A stretch of 64,000 bases of DNA from Martelella radicis (GCF_014196625.1 NZ_JACIDZ010000004.1:248001-312000), one strand, 5' to 3'. Positions 24,523-34,168 are shown, numbered from the stretch's first letter. Numbers and translations: made by a program. Notes: generated by a model from the letters alone, not told the origin.

Positions 24523-25839
24523 TCAGTTAAACTGCGCCGGCAGCCAGAGCGCGAGGTCCGGGAAGAACAGGACCAGGAACAGGCCGACAGCCTGCAGCGC
24601 GATGAAGGGAAGGACGGCGGAAAAGATCTCCTGCAGTTCGATATCCTTGGGCGCGACCGATTTCAGGAAGAAGCAGGCCGGACCGAAGGGCGGCGAGAGG
24701 TAGTAGATCTGGATGTTCATGGCGAAGAGCACGCCGAACCAGACCGGGTCGTAGCCGAGATCGACCACCACCGGCGCGAAGATCGGCACGGTGATGAAGA
24801 TGATCGCGATCCACTCGAGGAAGGTGCCGAGCACCATGACGATCAGCATCATCACCACGATCACCCAGATCGGGGCGATATCGAGGGCGGTCAGCACGCC
24901 GCGCAGGAATTCGCCGCCGCCGATGCGGTTGTAGATGCCGATCAGCGAGACAGCGCCGAGCACCAGCCAGATGATCGAGCCGACGGTCAGGACGGTCTGG
25001 CGCATGGCGTCGCGGGTCATGCGCCAGTTCAGTTCCTTGCGGATGCCGGCGACGACCAGCGCGCCGACAGCCCCGACGGCGGCCGCCTCGGTGACGGTGG
25101 CGATGCCCGAATAGATCACGCCCAGCACGGAGCCGATCAGCGCGCCCGGAAGAATGACGCCCTTCAGGAACCTCAATCGCTTGAAGAAGGGCAGGCCTGT
25201 CTCGGGAATGTCGTAGATCGGCGCGATGGCCGGGTTCATGCGCACCCTGACCATGATGTAGGCGATGTAGAGCGATGCGAGGATCAGGCCCGGCACGGCA
25301 GAGGCCGCGAACAGCTTGGTGATCGAGACCTGTGCGGCAAGCCCGTAGACAATCAGCACGACCGAGGGCGGGATCAAGGTTGCCAGCGCGCCGGCGGCGC
25401 AGATGATGCCGATCGAGAGCTTGCGGTCATAGCCGAGACGCAGCATCTGCGGCAGGGCGATGAGGCCGAGCATGACGATCTCGCCGCCCATGATGCCGGA
25501 CATGGCGGCAAGGACGACGGCGACAATGCAGGTCTGCACGGCAACCGAGCCGCGGAAGCGTCCACCCATGACTGCCATGCTGTCGAACAGCGACTTGGCG
25601 ATGCCGGAGCGTTCCAGCACGTTCGCCATGAAGACGAAGAAGGGAACGGCGATCAGCTCGTATTTGTGCAGCACCTCGCCGACATTGGCGGCGACGATGA
25701 AATAGCCCGCGCGTTCGCCAAAATACAAAAGCGCGGTGCCGAGCGAGACTGTCAGCGTGGTGATGCCGAGCGGCACGCCGATCGCCATCAGCGCCAGGAG
25801 CGATAGGACGATCAGGATGGTAATGGTTTCAATGCCCAC
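24523..25839 (-). CDS. dctM: TRAP transporter large permease subunit
   Basis: 438-residue DctM-family protein with about 12 membrane segments, the ion-driven transport subunit of a tripartite ATP-independent periplasmic importer. Family motifs include VPFFVFMANVLERSGIAKSL, CAAGALATLIPPSVVLIVYG and FGPACFFLKSVAP near the C-terminus. The best start is GTG at 25839, which overlaps the dctQ stop by 11 bases (a GGTGGGCATTGA junction), giving translational coupling; the longer frame from 25917 lies inside dctQ. Co-transcribed with catabolic genes for a sugar acid. Confidence 0.92.
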   Translation of the reverse strand: MGIETITILIVLSLLALMAIGVPLGITTLTVSLGTALLYFGERAGYFIVAANVGEVLHKYELIAVPFFVFMANVLERSGIAKSLFDSMAVMGGRFRGSVAVQTCIVAVVLAAMSGIMGGEIVMLGLIALPQMLRLGYDRKLSIGIICAAGALATLIPPSVVLIVYGLAAQVSITKLFAASAVPGLILASLYIAYIMVRVRMNPAIAPIYDIPETGLPFFKRLRFLKGVILPGALIGSVLGVIYSGIATVTEAAAVGAVGALVVAGIRKELNWRMTRDAMRQTVLTVGSIIWLVLGAVSLIGIYNRIGGGEFLRGVLTALDIAPIWVIVVMMLIVMVLGTFLEWIAIIFITVPIFAPVVVDLGYDPVWFGVLFAMNIQIYYLSPPFGPACFFLKSVAPKDIELQEIFSAVLPFIALQAVGLFLVLFFPDLALWLPAQFN

Positions 25840-26353
25840 CGAGGTTCTCCTTCTCGGTGCCCTGTGCCCAGCGAATGATGTTGGCGGCGAGCTGCAGGAG
25901 GTAGAGAATGCAGCCAACCACCAGAAGCACCTTCAGATAGGTCGGCTGGATGGAGTTGAGCGCCGTGCCGGAGGTCTCCATGTGGCCAAGCGCTTTGACG
26001 GCGGGCTTCCACAGAGCCAGCGTCAGTACGAAAATGGCGCCGGCCGAGATCAGCATCTGCAGCAGGCGGAAGACGTGCCAGACCCGCTCGCTGACGAGCG
26101 TCTCGATCATGGTGATGGAGATGTGGCGCTGTCGCTCGGTGACATAGCCGACGGCAAGCACCCAGGCCGAGGCGCACAGCGTCATGGCCAGTTCGGTGGA
26201 CCAGACGGTCGGACGGTTGAAGCCGTAACGCATCACGACTTCGAGCGCCGATACGCCGACGCAGGCGAAAAACAGAACGGAACAGCCTTGGCCAATGAAC
26301 ACGCTGATGCGGTCCATGACGTCGGCATAGGTGGCGAGAAGCCGTCTCATCAC
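25829..26353 (-). CDS. dctQ: TRAP transporter small permease subunit
   Basis: 174-residue DctQ-family membrane protein with four hydrophobic segments. These include VFIGQGCSVLFFACVGVSALEVVMRYGFNRPT with the conserved RY motif, and a Trp-containing TELAMTLCASAWVLAVGYV. It is the small subunit that joins DctM. The start lies 73 bp after the dctP stop, beyond a strong hairpin. The 3' end overlaps dctM by 11 bp. Confidence 0.9.
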   Translation of the reverse strand: MMRRLLATYADVMDRISVFIGQGCSVLFFACVGVSALEVVMRYGFNRPTVWSTELAMTLCASAWVLAVGYVTERQRHISITMIETLVSERVWHVFRLLQMLISAGAIFVLTLALWKPAVKALGHMETSGTALNSIQPTYLKVLLVVGCILYLLQLAANIIRWAQGTEKENLGGH

Positions 26354-26383
26354 TGAGCCTTATGAAATGACATGGAAAGGTTC

Positions 26384-26411
26384 GGGGGCGTCGTTTGTGG
26401 CCGACGCCCCC
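26384..26411 (-). promoter_or_regulatory. Intercistronic hairpin between dctP and dctQ
   Basis: GGGGGCGTCG (26384-26393) and CGACGCCCCC (26402-26411) form a perfect 10-bp stem with an 8-base loop and no T-run on either strand. It sits just after the binding-protein stop. Such structures typically protect or partly terminate the upstream message, so the binding protein exceeds the permease in amount. Confidence 0.65.
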
Positions 26412-26426
26412 ATGCCGCATCGGATG

Positions 26427-27452
26427 CTAGTTCTTGAACAGGCCGATCGAGGTCATGTAGTCGATATTGGCGTCGAGCGCCTCCTGGGCGAGTGCCGATT
26501 TCTCCGCATAGGCTTCCCACTGCTGGCGAGCGACCTCGCGCAACTGGTCGCGGTCTTCCTGCGCCCAGTTGATGACTTCGATCTTGTCGCCGGCGCTGTC
26601 GCGGGCTGCCAGTTCCTCGTCCTTGGCCGCGACTTCGGCAGCCATGGCGAACATGGCCTCATACCACCATTCACGCAGCGCCTGCTGGTCGGCCGCAGAC
26701 AGGGCGTCCCACTTCGCCTTGTTGATGGTGAACTGCATCGACGGCATCGAATGAATGCCGGGGTACAGCGGGTAGGGGGCGACGTCGTGCAGGCCGGTCG
26801 CGTCATTGTTGACATAGGCCGAAGCGTCAGCGGCATCGACGATGCCCTTTTCGAGCGCGCCGTAGACTTCCGAGAACGGAATGGAGACCGGAGAAGCGCC
26901 GGCGGCCTGGAAGACGGCTGCGGCCAGACCTTCGGGCGAGCGGATCTTCTTGCCCGACAGGTCCTCGAAGGTGCGGATCGGGGTGCGTGCGGGAAGCGCC
27001 TCGCGCGAATAGGGGCCGCAGGCAACCACTTGGACCTCGCCGCCGGTGACCGAATCAGCCGCCTTCTGCATCATCGCCTCGCCGCCGCCGTCCTTGCAGA
27101 AACCGATCATCTGCTGGGGCGTGTCATAGCCGGAAATCAGGTCGCCCATGATCGCATAGGCCGGCTCGAGGCCTGCAAAATAGTTCACCGAGGTGAAGTC
27201 GCCGTCGAGCACGCCGGCGGCAACCGCATCCGGCGTTTCGCGCGCGGGCACGACAGAGCCGTTGGGGGTGAGGACGATCTCGATGCGCCCGTCGGTCATC
27301 TCCTGGATCTTCGGCAGCCAGTTCTCGGTCAGATATTGCGTCGAGAAATCGCCGGCATTGAACGAGGTCTGGATGTTGAAGGTTTCGGCTGCCGCGACGG
27401 ACGCGAACAGGGAAACGGAAGCCGCAAGCGCGGCCGTCCTGGCAAATTTCAT
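26427..27452 (-). CDS. dctP: TRAP transporter substrate-binding protein
   Basis: 341-residue periplasmic solute-binding protein of the DctP family. The signal peptide (MKFARTAALAASVSLFASVAAA) is cleaved before ETFNIQ. The mature protein shows GRIEIVLTPNGSVVPARETPDAVAAGVLDG and the conserved ARTPIRTFEDLSGKKIRSP, in which the Arg pairs with a substrate carboxylate in this family. It is the first gene of the minus-strand operon, with the palindromic operator about 45-70 bp upstream. The substrate is probably the sugar acid metabolised by the downstream dehydratase. Confidence 0.93.
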   Translation of the reverse strand: MKFARTAALAASVSLFASVAAAETFNIQTSFNAGDFSTQYLTENWLPKIQEMTDGRIEIVLTPNGSVVPARETPDAVAAGVLDGDFTSVNYFAGLEPAYAIMGDLISGYDTPQQMIGFCKDGGGEAMMQKAADSVTGGEVQVVACGPYSREALPARTPIRTFEDLSGKKIRSPEGLAAAVFQAAGASPVSIPFSEVYGALEKGIVDAADASAYVNNDATGLHDVAPYPLYPGIHSMPSMQFTINKAKWDALSAADQQALREWWYEAMFAMAAEVAAKDEELAARDSAGDKIEVINWAQEDRDQLREVARQQWEAYAEKSALAQEALDANIDYMTSIGLFKN

Positions 27453-27497
27453 GGTGTCCTCCCATTGAGCAAAAACGGGACCCTCTTCCCGTTAATT

Positions 27498-27521
27498 GAT
27501 GTACTAATATATTAGTGCATC
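27498..27521. promoter_or_regulatory. Palindromic operator between dctP and the GntR regulator
   Basis: Twenty-four bases form an almost perfect inverted repeat: half-site GATGTACTAATA is mirrored by TATTAGTGCATC, with a single mismatch pair. It lies in the 130-bp divergent gap, overlapping AT-rich -10-like sequence. It is the natural candidate for the site of the adjacent GntR/FCD regulator. Confidence 0.7.
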
Positions 27522-27582
27522 TCCGTCAACTGTGCATTATGATAGGATTTCGATTCATCCAGTGCCGAGATAGACTTCAGTT

Positions 27583-28311
27583 ATGAGTCCACCTGAATTG
27601 CCCCGTGCCACGATTGCCGCAATGCCCGGCGAGACAGCGTCGCCGCGGATCAAGCGCGCCTCGGCGAGCGATCAGATCCATGCCGCATTGCGCGCGCGGA
27701 TCGTGTCGCTTGACCTCGAACCGGGCCGTAACCTGTCGCGCCAGGAGATCGCGGCCTATTACGGAGTCAGCCAGACCCCTGTCAGGGATGCCATGCTCCG
27801 GCTTGAGGAGGAGGGGCTGCTTGTCATCTTTCCGCAATCGAAGACCGAAGTCTCGATGATCGATGTCGAGCAGGCGCGCGAAACCCAGTTCCTGCGTTTG
27901 TCCGTTGAGTTGGAGGTGGCCAGGAGACTCTCTGAAAGGGCAGACAAGACGGTGCTCGCAACGGCCGCGAGGGTCCTGTCTCTGCAGAAGGCCACTCTGG
28001 CGGAAAACGATCTTGAGCGTTTCGCCCAGCTTGACCGGCTGTTTCACCAGTCGCTCTGCGAGGCCGCCGGCGTCTCAAATCTTTGGGAGCTGATTGGGTC
28101 GCGATCAGGCCATATCGACCGGCTGCGCAACTTGACGCTGCCCGATCCGGGCAAACCGGCGAGTATCATCCACTACCACAGCCTCATTCTCGACAGCATC
28201 GCCGCCGGCGACGCACCGGCAGCGGAGGCTGCCGTGCGCGCGCATCTGTCGGGCACACTGTCGCAGATCGAGGAGGTCAAGGCCCGTCATCCGGACTATT
28301 TCCGGTCCTGA
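27583..28311 (+). CDS. GntR-family regulator, FCD subfamily (sugar-acid operon)
   Basis: 242-residue transcription factor. The N-terminal winged helix (about residues 25-90) contains LSRQEIAAYYGVSQTPVRDAMLRLEEEGLL. The C-terminal all-helical FCD ligand domain (about 100-230) has the metal-site pattern with DRLFHQSLCEAAG and IIHYHSLILDSIAAGD. It is transcribed divergently from the TRAP/dehydratase operon with a strong palindrome between them, so it probably represses that operon until a sugar acid or keto-acid binds. An alternative start at 27622 is possible. Confidence 0.9.
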   Translation: MSPPELPRATIAAMPGETASPRIKRASASDQIHAALRARIVSLDLEPGRNLSRQEIAAYYGVSQTPVRDAMLRLEEEGLLVIFPQSKTEVSMIDVEQARETQFLRLSVELEVARRLSERADKTVLATAARVLSLQKATLAENDLERFAQLDRLFHQSLCEAAGVSNLWELIGSRSGHIDRLRNLTLPDPGKPASIIHYHSLILDSIAAGDAPAAEAAVRAHLSGTLSQIEEVKARHPDYFRS

Positions 28312-28347
28312 CTGCACGCGCATGAACGGGCGGCCGGACGGCGAGGG

Positions 28348-28917
28348 TCAGCCGGCAAACAGCCAGGATTTCAGCGCTTTCGTCACGCGCGGCATGACCA
28401 CATAGGTCATCGCCAGCACCTGAATGATGGCGATCGTCAGCGTCTTCGACCAATGCGGCCAGTTCGGAATGAGCGGCGGCACGATGAGCTGCAGGGGGTA
28501 GACCAGCACGAAGACGACCGCGATGAGCACGATCGACATCTTCCAGCGCGGCGCGGGCTTTGAGACCGGCAGTTCGGGCAGTTCGAACCAGGCTTCCAGC
28601 CCGGTAACGCGGCGGCGCTCGGTCTCGCCCTCCACCAGATCGCCGAGCCGGGCGACGAAATCCGCCCTTTGAGACGAATTTTCCCAGGCCTCGCAATGGG
28701 CAAAACTGTCGAAGCGATAGATCAGCACATAGCGCCCGCCGGTCTTGCCGGAGGGTTTCAGGATGTTGACGCCCATATGGCCTGGAAAGTCCTTCGCCGC
28801 CTCGACAATGCCGTGCAGCCAGGCCTCGTAGTCGGCCTCGCGGCCGGGGCGCACCCGGCGCGAGACCTGAACGGTGACCGGGCCTTCCTCGCCCGGCTCG
28901 ACAAAACCCCCGGTCAT
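28348..28917 (-). CDS. ABM-domain monooxygenase-like protein with C-terminal membrane helices
   Basis: 189-residue protein with an N-terminal antibiotic-biosynthesis-monooxygenase fold (about residues 12-110; VQVSRRVRPGREADYEAWLHGI and YVLIYRFDSFAHCEAWENS). Two hydrophobic segments follow at about 126-149 and 160-180. It corresponds to the COG3224-type architecture. It is the last gene of the catechol meta-cleavage operon, starting 2 bp after the tautomerase gene. No catechol pathway step calls for such a protein. It might be a membrane-linked quinone or aromatic-handling protein; this is unproven. Confidence 0.8.
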   Translation of the reverse strand: MTGGFVEPGEEGPVTVQVSRRVRPGREADYEAWLHGIVEAAKDFPGHMGVNILKPSGKTGGRYVLIYRFDSFAHCEAWENSSQRADFVARLGDLVEGETERRRVTGLEAWFELPELPVSKPAPRWKMSIVLIAVVFVLVYPLQLIVPPLIPNWPHWSKTLTIAIIQVLAMTYVVMPRVTKALKSWLFAG

Positions 28918-28919
28918 GA

Positions 28920-29114
28920 TCAGGCGTCGGGGGCGGGGAATTTCGGCTTGCCGGCGATGCCCCAGTGATGGCCCGGCACTTCCCGCAGGACCACGCGCAC
29001 GCTCTCGATCGGCGCGCCGGTGGTCTCGACGACCGCCTCGGTCAGCTTTTCGATCAGCTTTTCCTTTACCGCGTTGCTGCGGCCCTCGATCATGGTTACG
29101 TCGACGAAAGGCAT
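28920..29114 (-). CDS. dmpI: 4-oxalocrotonate tautomerase
   Basis: 64-residue tautomerase that converts the enol form of 4-oxalocrotonate to its keto form in the catechol meta-cleavage pathway. The catalytic Pro follows the initiator Met (MPFVDVTMIEGR), as required for this fold. The segment VKEKLIEKLTEAVVETTGAPIESVRVVLREV matches the family. It lies between the decarboxylase and the ABM-domain gene with gaps of 1-2 bp. Confidence 0.92.
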   Translation of the reverse strand: MPFVDVTMIEGRSNAVKEKLIEKLTEAVVETTGAPIESVRVVLREVPGHHWGIAGKPKFPAPDA

Positions 29115-29115
29115 G

Positions 29116-29883
29116 TCACTCTCCCACGTTGAAGGCGACGGTGCCGAGGCGCTCGACCTCGAGCGTCACGGCCTGTCCGGCAACCATCGGAATGGCGGCC
29201 GTCGCGCCGCCGGCAAGCACGATGTCGCCCGCTTTCAGTTCCTCGCCGGCAGCCGCCACCATGCGCGCGGCGGCGACGAGCGAGCGGACCGGATGGCCGA
29301 GAATGGCGGCCGACGAACCGATCTCGCGCGCCTCGCCGTTGATCGCGAGAACCATGCCGAGATTGGCGATATCCGTCGAAGCGTCCGACCACTGGCCGAT
29401 GACGAAACCGGAAGAGGACGAATTGTCGGCGATCACGTCGCCGATATCGAACTTGAAGGCCTTGTAGCGGCTGTCGATGATTTCCAGCGCCGGCGCGATC
29501 GCGGCGACCGCTTCCATTGCCTCGAGCGCCGAAACCTTGCCCGAAAGCGGCTTCTTCATCAGAAAGGCGATCTCCGGCTCGACGCGCGGATGCACATATT
29601 TCGAGAGCGAGACGGTCGCGCCTTCCTCCTCGCGCATGGCGTCCGTCAACCGGCCCCAGATCACGTCGGAGACGCCGACCTGCACCATCTTGGCGCGCGA
29701 GGTCAGTCCCATCTTGATGCCGACGCGCTTTTCGCCGCGGGCATAACGCCGCTGCAGCGACAGCGCCTGAGCGGCATAGGCCTCGTCCATCGAAAGCGCT
29801 TCAGTATCGGAGAACTGGGGGATTTCCGTCGCCGTCATTGCTGCCCGGTCGACAATCTCCGCAATTGCGCTGATATCGGTCAT
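29116..29883 (-). CDS. dmpH: 4-oxalocrotonate decarboxylase
   Basis: 255-residue member of the fumarylacetoacetate hydrolase-related hydratase/decarboxylase family. It decarboxylates 2-oxo-3-hexenedioate to 2-hydroxypenta-2,4-dienoate. The metal-site pattern is [16 protein letters not shown] with [30 protein letters not shown], the DmpH/XylI version. Its start overlaps the dmpG stop (ATGA). The second paralogue at 31850 is the hydratase; the two family members are assigned by these motifs and by pathway logic. Confidence 0.87.
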   Translation of the reverse strand: MTDISAIAEIVDRAAMTATEIPQFSDTEALSMDEAYAAQALSLQRRYARGEKRVGIKMGLTSRAKMVQVGVSDVIWGRLTDAMREEEGATVSLSKYVHPRVEPEIAFLMKKPLSGKVSALEAMEAVAAIAPALEIIDSRYKAFKFDIGDVIADNSSSSGFVIGQWSDASTDIANLGMVLAINGEAREIGSSAAILGHPVRSLVAAARMVAAAGEELKAGDIVLAGGATAAIPMVAGQAVTLEVERLGTVAFNVGE

Positions 29884-30899
29884 ATCGCCAGCTCCTTTTC
29901 CTTGATCATGTCGAGGGCGACATCGACAATCATGTCTTCCTGGCCGCCGACCATACCGCGCCGGCCAACCTCGACGAGAATATCGCGCGTGTCGAGCCCG
30001 TAGGCTTCGGCCGCCCGTTCCGCGTGACGCAGGAAGGATGAATAGACGCCGCCATAGCCGAGCGTCATGGTTTCACGGTCGACCCGCACCGGCCGGTCCT
30101 GCAGCGGGCGCACCAGTTCCTCGGCCGCATCCTGCAGCTTGAACAGGTCGCAGCCATGTTCGAAGCCATAGAGATTGGCAACGGCGATGAAGGCCTCGAT
30201 CGGCGTATTGCCGGCGCCGGCGCCCATGCCGGCAAGCGAGGCGTCGACGCGGAATGCGCCGTGCTCGACGGCGACGATGGAATTGGCGACCGACAGCGAC
30301 AGGTTCTCGTGCATATGCGCGCCGCGCTGGGTCTCGGGCTTCAGAGCCGCATTATAGGCCTCGAAACGGGCGGCGACGTCCTTCATGGTGAGCCTGCCGC
30401 CGGAATCGGTGACATAGACGCAGTCCGCGCCGTAGCTTTCCATCAGCTTTGCCTGTTCGGCGAGCTTTTCCGGCGTGTTCATGTGGCTCATCATCAAGAA
30501 ACCGGAGACGTCCATGCCCATTTCCTTGGCAGCCGCGATGTGCTGGGCGGAAACGTCGGCCTCGGTGCAGTGGGTGGCGACGCGCACGGAGGCGACCCCC
30601 ATGTCGCGGGCGCGCTTCAGGTCATGAATCGTGCCGATGCCGGGCAGAAGCAGCGTCGTCAGCTTGGCCTTCTTCACAACCTTCGCCGCCTCGCAGATCC
30701 AGGCCTCGTCGGTGCATTTGCCGAAACCGTAATTGAAGGTCGAACCCGTCAGCCCGTCGCCATGGGCGACCTCGATGGCATCGACGCCGGCTTCGTCCAG
30801 CGCTTCGGCAATGGCGCGGACATGGCCGAGATCATACTGGTGGCGCACGGCGTGCATGCCGTCGCGCAGCGTGACGTCCTGTATGTAGAGCTTGGTCAT
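29880..30899 (-). CDS. dmpG: 4-hydroxy-2-oxovalerate aldolase
   Basis: 339-residue TIM-barrel aldolase that cleaves 4-hydroxy-2-oxovalerate to pyruvate and acetaldehyde. Conserved features are [35 protein letters not shown], and [37 protein letters not shown], with the metal-binding His residues. It works in a complex with the acylating acetaldehyde dehydrogenase encoded 1 bp upstream, channelling the toxic aldehyde. Confidence 0.95.
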   Translation of the reverse strand: MTKLYIQDVTLRDGMHAVRHQYDLGHVRAIAEALDEAGVDAIEVAHGDGLTGSTFNYGFGKCTDEAWICEAAKVVKKAKLTTLLLPGIGTIHDLKRARDMGVASVRVATHCTEADVSAQHIAAAKEMGMDVSGFLMMSHMNTPEKLAEQAKLMESYGADCVYVTDSGGRLTMKDVAARFEAYNAALKPETQRGAHMHENLSLSVANSIVAVEHGAFRVDASLAGMGAGAGNTPIEAFIAVANLYGFEHGCDLFKLQDAAEELVRPLQDRPVRVDRETMTLGYGGVYSSFLRHAERAAEAYGLDTRDILVEVGRRGMVGGQEDMIVDVALDMIKEKELAI

Positions 30900-30900
30900 C

Positions 30901-31845
30901 TCAGGCGGCCTTTGCGATCCAGTTGCGTTTTTCGGCGAGGCGTTCGGCGGTCTTCAGCGCCGCCGAGGTCATGATGTCGAGATTGCCGGCATAGGCGGGC
31001 AGGTAGTGGGCTGCACCCTCCACCTCGAGGAACACCGTGACCTTGAGCCCGGTGAAATCGCCGCCCATTTCCGGAATATGCAGCGGCGCGTTGGAACCGA
31101 TATGCTCGAACTGCACCGCCTGCTTCAGCCGGTAGCCGGGCACATAGGCGCGCACGTCCTCCACCATGTCGTGGATCGACTTGCGGATCGCCTCCTGGTC
31201 GGCCTCGTGGCAGAGGCAGTAGACCGTGTCGCGCATCATGATCGGCGGCTCGGCCGGATTGAGGATGATGATCGCCTTGCCACGCTCGGCCCCGCCGACC
31301 TTCTCGATCGCCGCCGCCGTCGTTTCGGTGAACTCATCGATATTGGCGCGGGTGCCGGGGCCGGCCGAGCGCGAGGAGATCGAGGCGACGATCTCGCCGT
31401 AGCGCACCGGGCTCACCCGGTTGACTGCCGCGACGATCGGGATCGTCGCCTGGCCGCCGCAGGTCACCATGTTGACGTTGGATTCGGTCAGATTGGCGTC
31501 GAGATTGACGACCGGGATCGTGTAGGGGCCGATTGCCGCCGGGGTCAGGTCGACCACCTGCTTGCCGTCCTTCTGAAGAACCTCGTTATGGCGCTTGTGG
31601 GCGCCGGCGGAGGTGGCATCGAAGACGATGCGGATGTCGTCGTAGCAATCGAACTTCGTCAGCCCGTCAATGCCCTCATGCGTTGTCGCGACGCCGAGGC
31701 GGGCGGCGCGCGCCAGACCGTCGGATTTCGGGTCGATGCCGACCATGGCGGCCATTTCCAGCGTCTTCGACTTGCGCATGACCTTGATCATCAGGTCGGT
31801 TCCGATATTGCCGGAACCGATGATGGCGCATTTGATCTTTTCCAT
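30901..31845 (-). CDS. dmpF: Acetaldehyde dehydrogenase (acylating)
   Basis: 314-residue enzyme that oxidises acetaldehyde to acetyl-CoA with NAD and CoA. It shows an N-terminal Rossmann motif ([15 protein letters not shown]), the catalytic Cys in [14 protein letters not shown], and the C-terminal [27 protein letters not shown] typical of DmpF/BphJ. The start at 31845 is chosen because homologues begin at [13 protein letters not shown]; an upstream extension to 31962 lies inside the hydratase gene. Partner of the adjacent aldolase. Confidence 0.95.
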   Translation of the reverse strand: MEKIKCAIIGSGNIGTDLMIKVMRKSKTLEMAAMVGIDPKSDGLARAARLGVATTHEGIDGLTKFDCYDDIRIVFDATSAGAHKRHNEVLQKDGKQVVDLTPAAIGPYTIPVVNLDANLTESNVNMVTCGGQATIPIVAAVNRVSPVRYGEIVASISSRSAGPGTRANIDEFTETTAAAIEKVGGAERGKAIIILNPAEPPIMMRDTVYCLCHEADQEAIRKSIHDMVEDVRAYVPGYRLKQAVQFEHIGSNAPLHIPEMGGDFTGLKVTVFLEVEGAAHYLPAYAGNLDIMTSAALKTAERLAEKRNWIAKAA

Positions 31846-31849
31846 CGTC

Positions 31850-32644
31850 TCAATCCTTCGAAAATGCGGCGCGAACCGAGCCGAGCCCGTTGATGCGGGC
31901 CTCGAACACATCGCCCGGAGCGGCAGGCTGCATCGGCCCCAGAGCGCCGGAGAGAATGACATCGCCGGGGCCGAGCGCGCGGCCGGCCTTCGCCATGGTG
32001 CGCGCCAGCCACAGGGCGGCGTTGAGCGGCGAGCCCATGCAGGCCGCGCCCGCGCCGACGGAGACCGGCTGGTTGTTCTTGAACATCACCATGCCGCACA
32101 TGCGCTGGTCGAAATCGCCGACGCGTTTCGGGCTCTGGCCGAGCACGTAGAGGCCCGACGAGGCGTTGTCGGCAATCGTGTCGGTGATGCGGATGTCCCA
32201 GTTGGCAACGCGCGAGCCGACCACCTCGATCGCCGGCACGACGTAGCCGATGGAGGCCATCAGATCGACCATGGTGATGAAGCCGCCGGTGAGCGGCGCT
32301 GCGATCACATAGGCGATCTCCGCCTCGACCTTCGGCTGCATCACGCGCGAGAAGGCGATCTCCTCGCCGTCCATCACCTCCATGTCGGCAAACAGCATGC
32401 CGTAATCGGGCTGGCCGACGCCGAGTTGCTTCTGCACCGCCTTCGAGGTCAGACCGATCTTGCGGCCGGAGAGCTGGCGCTCCTCGCCGCCCAGCCAGCG
32501 CCTTGTGTTGATCTCCTGCACGGCATAGGCCGCCGCCACATCGCCTTCATCGAGAAGGTCGCGGATCGGCGCGGTTGTCTCGCCCGCTTGCCAGGCCTGC
32601 CAGAGACGGTCGGCGGCCTTTTGAATGTTTTCTTCGCTGCTCAT
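31850..32644 (-). CDS. dmpE: 2-keto-4-pentenoate hydratase
   Basis: 264-residue hydratase that adds water to 2-hydroxypenta-2,4-dienoate to give 4-hydroxy-2-oxovalerate. [23 protein letters not shown] and [17 protein letters not shown] are typical of the MhpD/DmpE/XylJ branch, and [32 protein letters not shown] holds the metal-site region. It is paralogous to the decarboxylase at 29116. It lies between the semialdehyde dehydrogenase (9-bp gap) and dmpF (4-bp gap). Confidence 0.9.
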   Translation of the reverse strand: MSSEENIQKAADRLWQAWQAGETTAPIRDLLDEGDVAAAYAVQEINTRRWLGGEERQLSGRKIGLTSKAVQKQLGVGQPDYGMLFADMEVMDGEEIAFSRVMQPKVEAEIAYVIAAPLTGGFITMVDLMASIGYVVPAIEVVGSRVANWDIRITDTIADNASSGLYVLGQSPKRVGDFDQRMCGMVMFKNNQPVSVGAGAACMGSPLNAALWLARTMAKAGRALGPGDVILSGALGPMQPAAPGDVFEARINGLGSVRAAFSKD

Positions 32645-32653
32645 GATGTTGTC

Positions 32654-34129
32654 CTAGAGTTTGATGCAGACATTCGTCAGCTCCGAGTAGAACTCGAGGC
32701 CGTGAACGCCGCCCTCGCGGCCGATGCCCGACTGTTTGGAGCCGCCAAAGGCGGTTCTGAGATCGCGCAGGAACCAGGAATTGACCCAGACGATGCCGGC
32801 CTCGATCTTGCGTCCGACCCGGTGGGCGCGGCTCAGATCCTCGGTCCAGACGGCGCTGGCGAGCCCGTATTCGGTGTCATTGGCAAGGCGGATTGCTTCC
32901 TCCTCCGTATCGAAGGGCGCGATATGACAGACCGGGCCAAAGACTTCCTCGCGGATGATACGGGCGCTCTCGGGTAGACCGGTGAAGATGGTCGGCTCGA
33001 CCCATGCGCCGCCGGAAAGCTCCTCGCCCATGTCGGGCACGCCGCCGCCGGTGACGATCGTCGCGCCGTCCTTCTTCGCGAGTTCGAAATAGGAGAGCAC
33101 CTTTTCGCGATGCTCCTGCGAAATCAGCGGGCCGAGACTGGTGCCGGCCTCTTCGGGCGCGCCAAGCTTCAGGCCCTCGGCCTCTTTCTTCAGCCGCGCG
33201 ACGAACGCGTCGAAGATCGGCCGCTCGACATAGACGCGCTCGGTCCCGAGACAGACCTGGCCGCAATTGGCGAAGACAGAACGCATGGTCCCCTCGATCG
33301 CCTTGTCCATGTCGCAGTCGGCGAAGACAATACCGGCATTCTTGCCGCCGCATTCCATCGAGACCTGGCGCAGGCCCTTGGCGGCCGAACGCATGATGAC
33401 CTCGCCGGTACGCGTTTCGCCGGTGAAGGTGATGGCGTCGACGCCCGGATGTTCGGTGAGATAGGCGCCGGCCGAATCCGGCCCGAAGCCGTGGACGACG
33501 TTGAAGACGCCCTTCGGAATGCCGGCCTCGTTCATCACTTCGCCCAGAAGCGTCGCCGTCAGCGGCGTTTCCTCGGACGGCTTGACGACGACGGTGTTGC
33601 CGCTTGCAAGCGCCGGGCCGACCTTCCACGTCATCAGCAGCAGCGGCAGGTTCCACGGCGAGATGACGGCGATGACGCCCTTCGGCTTGCGCACGCCGTA
33701 GTTCAGCGCGCCCGCGCCGTCCGGCGTATCCAGCATGAAGCTTTCGGTCGGGACATTCTTCACCAGGTCGGCAAAGACCTTGAAATTGGCGGCCCCGCGC
33801 GGAATGTCGACATGGGAGGCAAGGCTTTTCGGCTTGCCTGTGTCGAGGATTTCGGCCTCGAGGAAGTCGTCGAACCGTTTTGTGATCCCGTCGGCGACGG
33901 CATGGAGCAGGGCGGCGCGCTCGGCAAGCGGCAGATAGCCCCAGGGGCCGGAAAGCGCTGCGCGGGCGGCGGATACGGCGGCGTCCACTTCCGGTCTCAG
34001 TCCCTCATGCACGATGCCGATCTTGCGTCCGGTCACCGGCGAGACGTTGTCGAAGGTCTTGCCGGAGCTGCCCGCGGTATATTCGCCGTCGATGAAGTGC
34101 ATTGCCTCGCGCAGGTTGATCTTGAGCAC
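32654..34129 (-). CDS. dmpC: 2-hydroxymuconic semialdehyde dehydrogenase
   Basis: 491-residue ALDH that oxidises the catechol ring-cleavage product to 4-oxalocrotonate. The catalytic Glu lies in SMECGGKNAGIVF and the catalytic Cys in FANCGQVCLGTERVYVE. The HFIDGEY N-terminus and FGGSKQSGIGREGGVHGLEFYSELTNVC C-terminus match XylG/DmpC. The chosen start is GTG at 34129 with an AAAGGAT ribosome site; an ATG nine codons on (34102) is possible. It stands directly upstream of dmpE, completing the dehydrogenative branch. Confidence 0.93.
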   Translation of the reverse strand: MLKINLREAMHFIDGEYTAGSSGKTFDNVSPVTGRKIGIVHEGLRPEVDAAVSAARAALSGPWGYLPLAERAALLHAVADGITKRFDDFLEAEILDTGKPKSLASHVDIPRGAANFKVFADLVKNVPTESFMLDTPDGAGALNYGVRKPKGVIAVISPWNLPLLLMTWKVGPALASGNTVVVKPSEETPLTATLLGEVMNEAGIPKGVFNVVHGFGPDSAGAYLTEHPGVDAITFTGETRTGEVIMRSAAKGLRQVSMECGGKNAGIVFADCDMDKAIEGTMRSVFANCGQVCLGTERVYVERPIFDAFVARLKKEAEGLKLGAPEEAGTSLGPLISQEHREKVLSYFELAKKDGATIVTGGGVPDMGEELSGGAWVEPTIFTGLPESARIIREEVFGPVCHIAPFDTEEEAIRLANDTEYGLASAVWTEDLSRAHRVGRKIEAGIVWVNSWFLRDLRTAFGGSKQSGIGREGGVHGLEFYSELTNVCIKL

Positions 34130-34168
34130 GATCGTGATCCTTTATGCTTTTCAAGCCCTTGGTAAAAT

